NCBI RefSeq assembly: GCF_029784155.1
Contig: NC_073691.1
Coordinates: 20,054,006 to 20,118,005, forward strand
Reading direction: 5' to 3'
From: Uranotaenia lowii
Lineage: Eukaryota > Arthropoda > Insecta > Diptera > Culicidae
Length of the DNA stretch: 64,000 bases
The notes under the pieces were generated by a model. It worked only from the letters and a program-made list of their open reading frames with translations. It was not told where the DNA came from and searched no databases. This document shows, one piece after another, positions 43,801-58,900 of the stretch (the stretch's first letter is position 1; each line of letters begins with the position of its first letter). Both the position numbers and the translations under genes were made by a program.

Positions 43801-46800
43801 CTGGCCTTTAGAAGCGTTTTTTCGACATTCTGAGCTTAATTTGGGATCACAACTTTAAAATGCGATTTCTGGCCTTTAGAAGCGTTTTTTCGTGATTCTG
43901 AGCCTAATTTGGGATCACAACTTTAAAATGCGATTTTTGGCCTTTAGAAGCGTTTTTTCGACATTCTGAGCTTAATTTGGGATCACAACTTTAAAATGCG
44001 ATTTCTGGCCTTTAGAAGCGTTTTTTCGACATTCTGAGCTTAATTTGGGATCACAACTTTAAAATGCGATTTCTGGCCTTTAGAAGCGTTTTTTCGACAT
44101 TCTGAGCTTAATTTGGGATCACAACTTTAAAATGCGATTTCTGGCCTTTAGAAGCGTTTTTTCGACATTCTGAGCTTAATTTGGGATCACAACTTTGAAA
44201 TGCGATTTCTGGCCTTTAGAAGCGTTTTTTCGTGATTCTGAGCTTAATTTGGGATCACAACTTTAAAATGCGATTTCTGGCCTTTAGAAGCGTTTTTTCG
44301 TGATTCTGAGCTTAATTTGGGATCACAATTTTAAAATGCGATTTCTGGCCTTTAGAAGCGTTTTTCGGCCATTCTGAGCTTAATTTGGGATCACAACTCT
44401 AAAATGCGATTTCTGGCCTTTAGAAGCGTTTTTTCGACATTCTGAGCTTAATTTGGGATCACAACTTTAAAATTCGATTTCTGGCCTTTAGAAGCGTTTT
44501 TTCGACATTCTGAGCTTAATTTGGGATCACAACTTTAAAATGCGATTTCTGGCCTTTAGAAGCGTTTTTTCGTGATTCTGAGCTTAATTTGGGATCACAA
44601 CTTTAAAATGCGATTTCTGGCCTTTAGAAGCGTTTTTTCGTGATTCTGAGCTTAATTTGGGATCACAACTTTAAAATGCGATTTCTGGCCTTTAGAAGCG
44701 TTTTTCGGCCATTCTGAGCTTAATTTGGGATCACAACTCTAAAATGCGATTTCTGGCCTTTAGAAGCGTTTTTTCGACATTCTGAGCTTAATTTGGGATC
44801 ACAACTTTAAAATGCGATTTCTGGCCTTTAGAAGCGTTTTTTCGACATTCTGAGCTTAATTTGGGATCACAACTTTAAAATGCGATTTCTGGCCTTTAGA
44901 AGCGTTTTTTCGTGATTCTGAGCTTAATTTGGGATCACAACTTTAAAATGCGATTTCTGGCCATTAGAAGCGTTTTTTCGTGATTCTGAGCTTAATTTGG
45001 GATCACAACTTTAAAATGCGATTTCTGGCCTTTAGAAGCGTTTTTTCGTGATTCTGAGCTTAATTTGGGATCACAACTTTAAAATGCGATTTCTGGCCTT
45101 TAGAAGCGTTTTTCGGCCATTCTGAGCTTAATTTGGGATCACAACTTTAAAATGCGATTTCTGGCCTTTAGAAGCGTTTTTTCGACATTCTGAGCTTAAT
45201 TTGGGATCACAACTTTAAAATGCGATTTCTGGCCTTTAGAAGCGTTTTTTCGACATTCTGAGCTTAATTTGGGATCACAACTTTAAAATTCGATTTCTGG
45301 CCTTTAGAAGCGTTTTTTCGACATTCTGAGCTTAATTTGGGATCACAACTTTAAAATGCGATTTCTGGCCTTTAGAAGCGTTTTTTCGTGATTCTGAGCT
45401 TAATTTGGGATCACAACTTTAAAATGCGATTTCTGGCCTTTAGAAGCGTTTTTCAGCGATTCTGAGCTTAATTTGGGATCACAACTTTAAAATGCGATTT
45501 CTGGCCTTTAGAAGCGTTTTTTCGTGATTCTGAGCTTAATTTGGGATCACAACTTTAAAATGCGATTTCTGGCCTTTAGAAGCGTTTTTTCGTGATTCTG
45601 AGCTTAATTTGGGATCACAACTTTAAAATGCGATTTCTGGCCTTTAGAAGCGTTTTTCGGCCATTCTGAGCTTAATTTGGGATCACAACTCTAAAATGCG
45701 ATTTCTGGCCTTTAGAAGCGTTTTTTCGACATTCTGAGCTTAATTTGGGATCACAACTTTAAAATGCGATTTCTGGCCTTTAGAAGCGTTTTTTCGACAT
45801 TCTGAGCTTAATTTGGGATCACAACTTTAAAATGCGATTTCTGGCCTTTAGAAGCGTTTTTTCGTGATTCTGAGCTTAATTTGGGATCACAACTTTAAAA
45901 TGCGATTTCTGGCCTTTAGAAGCGTTTTTCGGCCATTCTGAGCTTAATTTGGGATCACAACTTTAAAATGCGATTTCTGGCCTTTAGAAGCGTTTTTTCG
46001 TGATTCTGAGCTTAATTTGGGATCACAACTTTAAAATGCGATTTCTGGCCTTTAGAAGCGTTTTTTCGTGATTCTGAGCTTAATTTGGGATCACAACTTT
46101 AAAATGCGATTTCTGGCCTTTAGAAGCGTTTTTTCGTGATTCTGAGCTTAATTTGGGATCACAATTTTAAAATGCGATTTCTGGCCTTTAGAAGCGTTTT
46201 TTCGACATTCTGAGCTTAATTTGGGATCACAACTTTAAAATGCGATTTCTGGCCTTTAGAAGCGTTTTTTCGACATTCTGAGCTTAATTTGGGATCACAA
46301 CTTTAAAATTCGATTTCTGGCCTTTAGAAGCGTTTTTTCGACATTCTGAGCTTAATTTGGGATCACAACTTTAAAATGCGATTTCTGGCCTTTAGAAGCG
46401 TTTTTTCGTGATTCTGAGCTTAATTTGGGATCACAACTTTAAAATGCGATTTCTGGCCTTTAGAAGCGTTTTTCAGCGATTCTGAGCTTAATTTGGGATC
46501 ACAACTTTAAAATGCGATTTCTGGCCTTTAGAAGCGTTTTTTCGTGATTCTGAGCTTAATTTGGGATCACAACTTTAAAATGCGATTTCTGGCCTTTAGA
46601 AGCGTTTTTTCGTGATTCTGAGCTTAATTTGGGATCACAACTTTAAAATGCGATTTCTGGCCTTTAGAAGCGTTTTTCGGCCATTCTGAGCTTAATTTGG
46701 GATCACAACTTTAAAATGCGATTTCTGGCCTTTAGAAGCGTTTTTTCGACATTCTGAGCTTAATTTGGGATCACAACTTTAAAATGCGATTTCTGGCCTT

Positions 46801-49800
46801 TAGAAGCGTTTTTTCGACATTCTGAGCTTAATTTGGGATCACAACTTTAAAATGCGATTTCTGGCCTTTAGAAGCGTTTTTTCGTGATTCTGAGCTTAAT
46901 TTGGGATCACAATTTTAAAATGCGATTTCTGGCCTTTAGAATCGTTTTTCGGCCATTCTGAGCTTAATTTGGGATCACAACTTTAAAATGCGATTTCTGG
47001 CCTTTAGAAGCGTTTTTTCGTGATTCTGAGCTTAATTTGGGATCACAACTTTAAAATGCGATTTCTGGCCTTTAGAAGCGTTTTTTCGTGATTCTGAGCT
47101 TAATTTGGGATCACAACTTTAAAATGCGATTTCTGGCCTTTAGAATCGTTTTTCGGCCATTCTGAGCTTAATTTGGGATCACAACTTTAAAATGCGATTT
47201 CTGGCCTTTAGAAGCGTTTTTTCGTGATTCTGAGCTTTATTTGGGATCACAACTTTAAAATGCGATTTCTGGCCTTTAGAAGCGTTTTTTCGACATTCTG
47301 AGCTTAATTTGGGATCACAACTTTAAAATGCGATTTCTGGCCTTTAGAAGCGTTTTTTCGACATTCTGAGCTTAATTTGGGATCACAACTTTAAAATGCG
47401 ATTTCTGGCCTTTAGAAGCGTTTTTTCGTGATTCTGAGCTTAATTTGGGATCACAACTTTAAAATGCGATTTCTGGCCTTTAGAAGCGTTTTTCAGCGAT
47501 TCTGAGCTTAATTTGGGATCACAACTTTAAAATGCGATTTCTGGCCTTTAGAAGCGTTTTTTCGTGATTCTGAGCTTAATTTGGGATCACAACTTTAAAA
47601 TGCGATTTCTGGCCTTTAGAAGCGTTTTTTCGTGATTCTGAGCTTAATTTGGGATCACAACTTTAAAATGCGATTTCTGGCCTTTAGAAGCGTTTTTTCG
47701 TGATTCTGAGCTTAATTTGGGATCACAACTTTAAAATGCGATTTCTGGCCTTTAGAAGCGTTTTTTCGACATTCTGAGCTTAATTTGGGATCACAACTTT
47801 AAAATGCGATTTCTGGCCTTTAGAAGCGTTTTTTCGACATTCTGAGCTTAATTTGGGATCACAACTTTAAAATGCGATTTCTGGCCTTTAGAAGCGTTTT
47901 TTCGACATTCTGAGCTTAATTTGGGATCACAACTTTAAAATGCGATTTCTGGCCTTTAGAAGCGTTTTTTCGACATTCTGAGCTTAATTTGGGATCACAA
48001 CTTTAAAATGCGATTTCTGGCCTTTAGAAGCGTTTTTTCGACATTCTGAGCTTAATTTGGGATCACAACTTTGAAATGCGATTTCTGGCCTTTAGAAGCG
48101 TTTTTTCGTGATTCTGAGCTTAATTTGGGATCACAACTTTAAAATGCGATTTCTGGCCTTTAGAAGCGTTTTTTCGTGATTCTGAGCTTAATTTGGGATC
48201 ACAATTTTAAAATGCGATTTCTGGCCTTTAGAAGCGTTTTTCGGCCATTCTGAGCTTAATTTGGGATCACAACTCTAAAATGCGATTTCTGGCCTTTAGA
48301 AGCGTTTTTTCGACATTCTGAGCTTAATTTGGGATCACAACTTTAAAATTCGATTTCTGGCCTTTAGAAGCGTTTTTTCGACATTCTGAGCTTAATTTGG
48401 GATCACAACTTTAAAATGCGATTTCTGGCCTTTAGAAGCGTTTTTTCGTGATTCTGAGCTTAATTTGGGATCACAACTTTAAAATGCGATTTCTGGCCTT
48501 TAGAAGCGTTTTTCGGCCATTCTGAGCTTAATTTGGGATCACAACTCTAAAATGCGATTTCTGGCCTTTAGAAGCGTTTTTTCGACATTCTGAGCTTAAT
48601 TTGGGATCACAACTTTAAAATGCGATTTCTGGCCTTTAGAAGCGTTTTTTCGACATTCTGAGCTTAATTTGGGATCACAACTTTAAAATGCGATTTCTGG
48701 CCTTTAGAAGCGTTTTTTCGTGATTCTGAGCTTAATTTGGGATCACAACTTTAAAATGCGATTTCTGGCCATTAGAAGCGTTTTTTCGTGATTCTGAGCT
48801 TAATTTGGGATCACAACTTTAAAATGCGATTTCTGGCCTTTAGAAGCGTTTTTTCGTGATTCTGAGCTTAATTTGGGATCACAACTTTAAAATGCGATTT
48901 CTGGCCTTTAGAAGCGTTTTTCGGCCATTCTGAGCTTAATTTGGGATCACAACTTTAAAATGCGATTTCTGGCCTTTAGAAGCGTTTTTTCGACATTCTG
49001 AGCTTAATTTGGGATCACAACTTTAAAATGCGATTTCTGGCCTTTAGAAGCGTTTTTTCGACATTCTGAGCTTAATTTGGGATCACAACTTTAAAATTCG
49101 ATTTCTGGCCTTTAGAAGCGTTTTTTCGACATTCTGAGCTTAATTTGGGATCACAACTTTAAAATGCGATTTCTGGCCTTTAGAAGCGTTTTTTCGTGAT
49201 TCTGAGCTTAATTTGGGATCACAACTTTAAAATGCGATTTCTGGCCTTTAGAAGCGTTTTTCAGCGATTCTGAGCTTAATTTGGGATCACAACTTTAAAA
49301 TGCGATTTCTGGCCTTTAGAAGCGTTTTTTCGTGATTCTGAGCTTAATTTGGGATCACAACTTTAAAATGCGATTTCTGGCCTTTAGAAGCGTTTTTTCG
49401 TGATTCTGAGCTTAATTTGGGATCACAACTTTAAAATGCGATTTCTGGCCTTTAGAAGCGTTTTTCGGCCATTCTGAGCTTAATTTGGGATCACAACTCT
49501 AAAATGCGATTTCTGGCCTTTAGAAGCGTTTTTTCGACATTCTGAGCTTAATTTGGGATCACAACTTTAAAATGCGATTTCTGGCCTTTAGAAGCGTTTT
49601 TTCGACATTCTGAGCTTAATTTGGGATCACAACTTTAAAATGCGATTTCTGGCCTTTAGAAGCGTTTTTTCGTGATTCTGAGCTTAATTTGGGATCACAA
49701 CTTTAAAATGCGATTTCTGGCCTTTAGAAGCGTTTTTTCGACATTCTGAGCTTAATTTGGGATCACAACTTTGAAATGCGATTTCTGGCCTTTAGAAGCG

Positions 49801-49949
49801 TTTTTTCGTGATTCTGAGCTTAATTTGGGATCACAACTTTAAAATGCGATTTCTGGCCTTTAGAAGCGTTTTTTCGTGATTCTGAGCTTAATTTGGGATC
49901 ACAATTTTAAAATGCGATTTCTGGCCTTTAGAATCGTTTTTCGGCCATT

Positions 49950-52900
49950 CTGAGCTTAATTTGGGATCACAACTCTAAAATGCGATTTCTGGCCTTTAGA
50001 AGCGTTTTTTCGACATTCTGAGCTTAATTTGGGATCACAACTTTAAAATGCGATTTCTGGCCTTTAGAAGCGTTTTTTCGACATTCTGAGCTTAATTTGG
50101 GATCACAACTTTGAAATGCGATTTCTGGCCTTTAGAAGCGTTTTTTCGTGATTCTGAGCTTAATTTGGGATCACAACTTTAAAATGCGATTTCTGGCCTT
50201 TAGAAGCGTTTTTTCGTGATTCTGAGCTTAATTTGGGATCACAACTTTAAAATGCGATTTCTGGCCTTTAGAAGCGTTTTTTCGTGATTCTGAGCTTAAT
50301 TTGGGATCACAACTTTAAAATGCGATTTCTGGCCTTTAGAAGCGTTTTTCGGCCATTCTGAGCTTAATTTGGGATCACAACTCTAAAATGCGATTTCTGG
50401 CCTTTAGAAGCGTTTTTTCGACATTCTGAGCTTAATTTGGGATCACAACTTTAAAATGCGATTTCTGGCCTTTTGAAGCGTTTTTTCGTGATTCTGAGCC
50501 TTATTTGGGATCACAACTTTAAAATGCGATTTCTGGCCTTTAGAAGCGTTTTTTCGACATTCTGAGCTTAATTTGGGATCACAACTTTAAAATGCGATTT
50601 CTGGCCTTTAGAAGCGTTTTTTCGTGATTCTGAGCTTAATTTGGGATCACAACTTTAAAATGCGATTTCTGGCCTTTAGAAGCGTTTTTTCGTGATTCTG
50701 AGCTTAATTTGGGATCACAACTTTAAAATGCGATTTCTGGCCTTTAGAAGCGTTTTTCGTCGATTCTGAGCTTAATTTGGGATCACAACTTTAAAATGCG
50801 ATTTCTGGCCTTTAGAAGCGTTTTTTCGACATTCTGAGCTTAATTTGGGATCACAACTTTAAAATGCGATTTCTGGCCTTTAGAAGCGTTTTTCGTCGAT
50901 TCTGAGCTTAATTTGGGATCACAACTTTAAAATGCGATTTCTGGCCTTTAGAAGCGTTTTTCGTCGATTCTGAGCTTAATTTGGGATCACAACTTTAAAA
51001 TGCGATTTCTGGCCTTTAGAAGCGTTTTTTAGCGATTCTGAGCTTAATTTGGGATCACAACTTTAAAATGCGATTTCTGGCCTTTAGAAGCGTTTTTCAG
51101 CGATTCTGAGCTTAATTTGGGATCACAACTTTAAAATGCGATTTCTGGCCTTTAGAAGCGTTTTTCGGCCATTCTGAGCTTAATTTGGGATCACAACTTT
51201 AAAATGCGATTTCTGGCCTTTAGAAGCGTTTTTTCGACATTCTGAGCTTAATTTGGGATCACAACTTTAAAATGCGATTTCTGGCCTTTAGAAGCGTTTT
51301 TCAGCGATTCTGAGCTTAATTTGGGATCACAACTTTAAAATGCGATTTCTGGCCTTTAGAAGCGTTTTTTCGTGATTCTGAGCTTAATTTGGGATCACAA
51401 CTTTAAAATGCGATTTCTGGCCTTTAGAAGCGTTTTTCGGCCATTCTGAGCTTAATTTGGGATCACAACTCTAAAATGCGATTTCTGGCCTTTAGAAGCG
51501 TTTTTTCGACATTCTGAGCTTAATTTGGGATCACAACTTTAAAATGCGATTTCTGGCCTTTAGAAGCGTTTTTTCGACATTCTGAGCTTAATTTGGGATC
51601 ACAACTTTAAAATGCGATTTCTGGCCTTTAGAAGCGTTTTTTCGTGATTCTGAGCTTAATTTGGGATCACAACTTTAAAATGCGATTTCTGGCCTTTAGA
51701 AGCGTTTTTTCGACATTCTGAGCTTAATTTGGGATCACAACTTTGAAATGCGATTTCTGGCCTTTAGAAGCGTTTTTTCGTGATTCTGAGCTTAATTTGG
51801 GATCACAACTTTAAAATGCGATTTCTGGCCTTTAGAAGCGTTTTTTCGTGATTCTGAGCTTAATTTGGGATCACAATTTTAAAATGCGATTTCTGGCCTT
51901 TAGAATCGTTTTTCGGCCATTCTGAGCTTAATTTGGGATCACAACTCTAAAATGCGATTTCTGGCCTTTAGAAGCGTTTTTTCGACATTCTGAGCTTAAT
52001 TTGGGATCACAACTTTAAAATGCGATTTCTGGCCTTTAGAAGCGTTTTTTCGACATTCTGAGCTTAATTTGGGATCACAACTTTGAAATGCGATTTCTGG
52101 CCTTTAGAAGCGTTTTTTCGTGATTCTGAGCTTAATTTGGGATCACAACTTTAAAATGCGATTTCTGGCCTTTAGAAGCGTTTTTTCGTGATTCTGAGCT
52201 TAATTTGGGATCACAACTTTAAAATGCGATTTCTGGCCTTTAGAAGCGTTTTTTCGTGATTCTGAGCTTAATTTGGGATCACAACTTTAAAATGCGATTT
52301 CTGGCCTTTAGAAGCGTTTTTCGGCCATTCTGAGCTTAATTTGGGATCACAACTCTAAAATGCGATTTCTGGCCTTTAGAAGCGTTTTTTCGACATTCTG
52401 AGCTTAATTTGGGATCACAACTTTAAAATGCGATTTCTGGCCTTTTGAAGCGTTTTTTCGTGATTCTGAGCCTTATTTGGGATCACAACTTTAAAATGCG
52501 ATTTCTGGCCTTTAGAAGCGTTTTTTCGACATTCTGAGCTTAATTTGGGATCACAACTTTAAAATGCGATTTCTGGCCTTTAGAAGCGTTTTTTCGTGAT
52601 TCTGAGCTTAATTTGGGATCACAACTTTAAAATGCGATTTCTGGCCTTTAGAAGCGTTTTTTCGTGATTCTGAGCTTAATTTGGGATCACAACTTTAAAA
52701 TGCGATTTCTGGCCTTTAGAAGCGTTTTTCGTCGATTCTGAGCTTAATTTGGGATCACAACTTTAAAATGCGATTTCTGGCCTTTAGAAGCGTTTTTTCG
52801 ACATTCTGAGCTTAATTTGGGATCACAACTTTAAAATGCGATTTCTGGCCTTTAGAAGCGTTTTTCAGCGATTCTGAGCTTAATTTGGGATCACAACTTT

Positions 52901-55900
52901 AAAATGCGATTTCTGGCCTTTAGAAGCGTTTTTTCGTGATTCTGAGCTTAATTTGGGATCACAACTTTAAAATGCGATTTCTGGCCTTTAGAAGCGTTTT
53001 TCGGCCATTCTGAGCTTAATTTGGGATCACAACTCTAAAATGCGATTTCTGGCCTTTAGAAGCGTTTTTTCGACATTCTGAGCTTAATTTGGGATCACAA
53101 CTTTAAAATGCGATTTCTGGCCTTTAGAAGCGTTTTTTCGACATTCTGAGCTTAATTTGGGATCACAACTTTAAAATGCGATTTCTGGCCTTTAGAAGCG
53201 TTTTTCGTCGATTCTGAGCTTAATTTGGGATCACAACTTTAAAATGCGATTTCTGGCCTTTAGAAGCGTTTTTCGTCGATTCTGAGCTTAATTTGGGATC
53301 ACAACTTTAAAATGCGATTTCTGGCCTTTAGAAGCGTTTTTTAGCGATTCTGAGCTTAATTTGGGATCACAACTTTAAAATGCGATTTCTGGCCTTTAGA
53401 AGCGTTTTTCAGCGATTCTGAGCTTAATTTGGGATCACAACTTTAAAATGCGATTTCTGGCCTTTAGAAGCGTTTTTCGGCCATTCTGAGCTTAATTTGG
53501 GATCACAACTTTAAAATGCGATTTCTGGCCTTTAGAAGCGTTTTTTCGACATTCTGAGCTTAATTTGGGATCACAACTTTAAAATGCGATTTCTGGCCTT
53601 TAGAAGCGTTTTTCAGCGATTCTGAGCTTAATTTGGGATCACAACTTTAAAATGCGATTTCTGGCCTTTAGAAGCGTTTTTTCGTGATTCTGAGCTTAAT
53701 TTGGGATCACAACTTTAAAATGCGATTTCTGGCCTTTAGAAGCGTTTTTCGGCCATTCTGAGCTTAATTTGGGATCACAACTCTAAAATGCGATTTCTGG
53801 CCTTTAGAAGCGTTTTTTCGACATTCTGAGCTTAATTTGGGATCACAACTTTAAAATGCGATTTCTGGCCTTTAGAAGCGTTTTTTCGACATTCTGAGCT
53901 TAATTTGGGATCACAACTTTAAAATGCGATTTCTGGCCTTTAGAAGCGTTTTTTCGACATTCTGAGCTTAATTTGGGATCACAACTTTAAAATGCGATTT
54001 CTGGCCTTTAGAAGCGTTTTTTCGACATTCTGAGCTTAATTTGGGATCACAACTTTGAAATGCGATTTCTGGCCTTTAGAAGCGTTTTTTCGACATTCTG
54101 AGCTTAATTTGGGATCACAACTTTAAAATGCGATTTCTGGCCTTTAGAAGCGTTTTTTCGACATTCTGAGCTTAATTTGGGATCACAACTTTGAAATGCG
54201 ATTTCTGGCCTTTAGAAGCGTTTTTTCGACATTCTGAGCTTAATTTGGGATCACAACTTTAAAATGCGATTTCTGGCCTTTAGAAGCGTTTTTTCGACAT
54301 TCTGAGCTTAATTTGGGATCACAACTTTAAAATGCGATTTCTGGCCTTTAGAAGCGTTTTTTCGACATTCTGAGCTTAATTTGGGATCACAACTTTAAAA
54401 TGCGATTTCTGGCCTTTAGAAGCGTTTTTTCGACATTCTGAGCTTAATTTGGGATCACAACTTTGAAATGCGATTTCTGGCCTTTAGAAGCGTTTTTTCG
54501 TGATTCTGAGCTTAATTTGGGATCACAACTTTAAAATGCGATTTCTGGCCTTTAGAAGCGTTTTTTCGTGATTCTGAGCTTAATTTGGGATCACAATTTT
54601 AAAATGCGATTTCTGGCCTTTAGAATCGTTTTTCGGCCATTCTGAGCTTAATTTGGGATCACAACTCTAAAATGCGATTTCTGGCCTTTAGAAGCGTTTT
54701 TTCGACATTCTGAGCTTAATTTGGGATCACAACTTTAAAATGCGATTTCTGGCCTTTAGAAGCGTTTTTTCGACATTCTGAGCTTAATTTGGGATCACAA
54801 CTTTGAAATGCGATTTCTGGCCTTTAGAAGCGTTTTTTCGTGATTCTGAGCTTAATTTGGGATCACAACTTTAAAATGCGATTTCTGGCCTTTAGAAGCG
54901 TTTTTTCGTGATTCTGAGCTTAATTTGGGATCACAACTTTAAAATGCGATTTCTGGCCTTTAGAAGCGTTTTTTCGTGATTCTGAGCTTAATTTGGGATC
55001 ACAACTTTAAAATGCGATTTCTGGCCTTTAGAAGCGTTTTTCGGCCATTCTGAGCTTAATTTGGGATCACAACTCTAAAATGCGATTTCTGGCCTTTAGA
55101 AGCGTTTTTTCGACATTCTGAGCTTAATTTGGGATCACAACTTTAAAATGCGATTTCTGGCCTTTTGAAGCGTTTTTTCGTGATTCTGAGCCTTATTTGG
55201 GATCACAACTTTAAAATGCGATTTCTGGCCTTTAGAAGCGTTTTTTCGACATTCTGAGCTTAATTTGGGATCACAACTTTAAAATGCGATTTCTGGCCTT
55301 TAGAAGCGTTTTTTCGTGATTCTGAGCTTAATTTGGGATCACAACTTTAAAATGCGATTTCTGGCCTTTAGAAGCGTTTTTTCGTGATTCTGAGCTTAAT
55401 TTGGGATCACAACTTTAAAATGCGATTTCTGGCCTTTAGAAGCGTTTTTCGTCGATTCTGAGCTTAATTTGGGATCACAACTTTAAAATGCGATTTCTGG
55501 CCTTTAGAAGCGTTTTTTCGACATTCTGAGCTTAATTTGGGATCACAACTTTAAAATGCGATTTCTGGCCTTTAGAAGCGTTTTTCGTCGATTCTGAGCT
55601 TAATTTGGGATCACAACTTTAAAATGCGATTTCTGGCCTTTAGAAGCGTTTTTCGTCGATTCTGAGCTTAATTTGGGATCACAACTTTAAAATGCGATTT
55701 CTGGCCTTTAGAAGCGTTTTTTAGCGATTCTGAGCTTAATTTGGGATCACAACTTTAAAATGCGATTTCTGGCCTTTAGAAGCGTTTTTCAGCGATTCTG
55801 AGCTTAATTTGGGATCACAACTTTGAAATGCGATTTCTGGCCTTTAGAAGCGTTTTTCAGCGATTCTGAGCTTAATTTGGGATCACAACTTTAAGATTTC

Positions 55901-58900
55901 TGGCCTTTAGAAGCGTTTTTTTTAGCGATTCTGAGCTTAATTTGGGATCACAACTTTAAAATGCGATTTCTGGCCTTTAGAAGCGTTTTTTCGTGATTCT
56001 GAGCTTAATTTGGGATCACAACTTTAAAATGCGATTTCTGGCCTTTAGAAGCGTTTTTTCGTGATTCTGAGCTTAATTTGGGATCACAACTTTAAAATGC
56101 GATTTCTGGCCTTTAGAAGCGTTTTTCAGCGATTCTGAGCTTAATTTGGGATCACAACTTTAAAATGCGATTTCTGGCCTTTAGAAGCGTTTTTTCGACA
56201 TTCTGAGCTTAATTTGGGATCACAACTTTAAAATGCGATTTCTGGCCTTTAGAAGCGTTTTTCAGCGATTCTGAGCTTAATTTGGGATCACAACTTTAAA
56301 ATGCGATTTCTGGCCTTTAGAAGCGTTTTTTCGTGATTCTGAGCTTAATTTGGGATCACAACTTTAAAATGCGATTTCTGGCCTTTAGAAGCGTTTTTTC
56401 GTGATTCTGAGCTTAATTTGGGATCACAACTTTAAAATGCGATTTCTGGCCTTTAGAAGCGTTTTTCGTCGATTCTGAGCTTAATTTGGGATCACAACTT
56501 TAAAATGCGATTTCTGGCCTTTAGAAGCGTTTTTTCGTGATTCTGAGCTTAATTTGGGATCACAACTTTAAAATGCGATTTCTGGCCTTTAGAAGCGTTT
56601 TTCGTCGATTCTGAGCTTAATTTGGGATCACAACTTTAAAATGCGATTTCTGGCCTTTAGAAGCGTTTTTTCGTGATTCTGAGCTTAATTTGGGATCACA
56701 ACTTTAAAATGCGATTTCTGGCCTTTAGAAGCGTTTTTCGTCGATTCTGAGCTTAATTTGGGATCACAACTTTAAAATGCGATTTCTGGCCTTTAGAAGC
56801 GTTTTTTCGACATTCTGAGCTTAATTTGGGATCACAACTTTAAAATGCGATTTCTGGCCTTTAGAAGCGTTTTTCGTCGATTCTGAGCTTAATTTGGGAT
56901 CACAACTTTAAAATGCGATTTCTGGCCTTTAGAAGCGTTTTTCGTCGATTCTGAGCTTAATTTGGGATCACAACTTTAAAATGCGATTTCTGGCCTTTAG
57001 AAGCGTTTTTTAGCGATTCTGAGCTTAATTTGGGATCACAACTTTAAAATGCGATTTCTGGCCTTTAGAAGCGTTTTTCAGCGATTCTGAGCTTAATTTG
57101 GGATCACAACTTTGAAATGCGATTTCTGGCCTTTAGAAGCGTTTTTCAGCGATTCTGAGCTTAATTTGGGATCACAACTTTAAGATTTCTGGCCTTTAGA
57201 AGCGTTTTTTTTAGCGATTCTGAGCTTAATTTGGGATCACAACTTTAAAATGCGATTTCTGGCCTTTAGAAGCGTTTTTTCGTGATTCTGAGCTTAATTT
57301 GGGATCACAACTTTAAAATGCGATTTCTGGCCTTTAGAAGCGTTTTTTCGTGATTCTGAGCTTAATTTGGGATCACAACTTTAAAATGCGATTTCTGGCC
57401 TTTAGAAGCGTTTTTCAGCGATTCTGAGCTTAATTTGGGATCACAACTTTAAAATGCGATTTCTGGCCTTTAGAAGCGTTTTTTCGACATTCTGAGCTTA
57501 ATTTGGGATCACAACTTTAAAATGCGATTTCTGGCCTTTAGAAGCGTTTTTTCGTGATTCTGAGCTTAATTTGGGATCACAACTTGAAAATGCGATTTCT
57601 AGCCTTTAGAAGCGTTTTTTAGCGATTCTGAGCTTAATTTGGGATCACAACTTTAAAATGCGATTTCTGGCCTTTAGAAGCGTTTTTTCGTGATTCTGAG
57701 CTTAATTTGGGATCACAACTTTAAAATGCGATTTCTGGCCTTTAGAAGCGTTTTTCGTCGATTCTGAGCTTAATTTGGGATCACAACTTTAAAATGCGAT
57801 TTCTGGCCTTTAGAAGCGTTTTTTAGCGATTCTGAGCTTAATTTGGGATCACAACTTTAAAATGCGATTTCTGGCCTTTAGAAGCGTTTTTTAGTGATTC
57901 TGAGCTTAATTTGGGATCACAACTTTAAAATGCGATTTCTGGCCTTTAGAAGCGTTTTTTCGTGATTCTGAGCTTAATTTGGGATCACAACTTTAAAATG
58001 CGATTTCTAGCCTTTAGAAGCGTTTTTTAGCGATTCTGAGCTTAATTTGGGATCACAACTTTAAAATGCGATTTCTGGCCTTTAGAAGCGTTTTTTCGTG
58101 ATTCTGAGCTTAATTTGGGATCACAACTTTAAAATGCGATTTCTAGCCTTTAGAAGCGTTTTTTTAGCGATTCTGAGCTTAATTTGGGATCACAACTTTA
58201 AAATGCGATTTCTGGCCTTTAGAAGCGTTTTTTCGTGATTCTGAGCTTAATTTGGGATCACAACTTTAAAATGCGATTTCTGGCCTTTAGAAGCGTTTTT
58301 TCGTGATTCTGAGCTTAATTTGGGATCACAACTTTAAAATGCGATTTCTGACCTTTAGAAGCGTTTTTCAGCGATTCTGAGCTTAATTTGGGATCACAAC
58401 TTTAAAATGCGATTTCTGGCCTTTAGAAGCGTTTTTTCGTGATTCTGAGCTTAATTTGGGATCACAACTTTAAAATGCGATTTCTGGCCTTTAGAAGCGT
58501 TTTTCAGCGATTCTGAGCTTAATTTGGGATCACAACTTTAAAATGCGATTTTTGGCCTTTAGAAGCGTTTTTTCGTGATTCTGAGCTTAATTTGGGATCA
58601 CAACTTTAAAATGCGATTTCTGGCCTTTAGAAGCGTTTTTTCGTGATTCTGAGCTTAATTTGGGATCACAACTTGAAAATGCGATTTCTAGCCTTTAGAA
58701 GCGTTTTTTAGCGATTCTGAGCTTAATTTGGGATCACAACTTTAAAATGCGATTTCTGGCCTTTAGAAGCGTTTTTTCGTGATTCTGAGCTTAATTTGGG
58801 ATCACAACTTTAAAATGCGATTTCTGGCCTTTAGAAGCGTTTTTCGTCGATTCTGAGCTTAATTTGGGATCACAACTTTAAAATGCGATTTCTGGCCTTT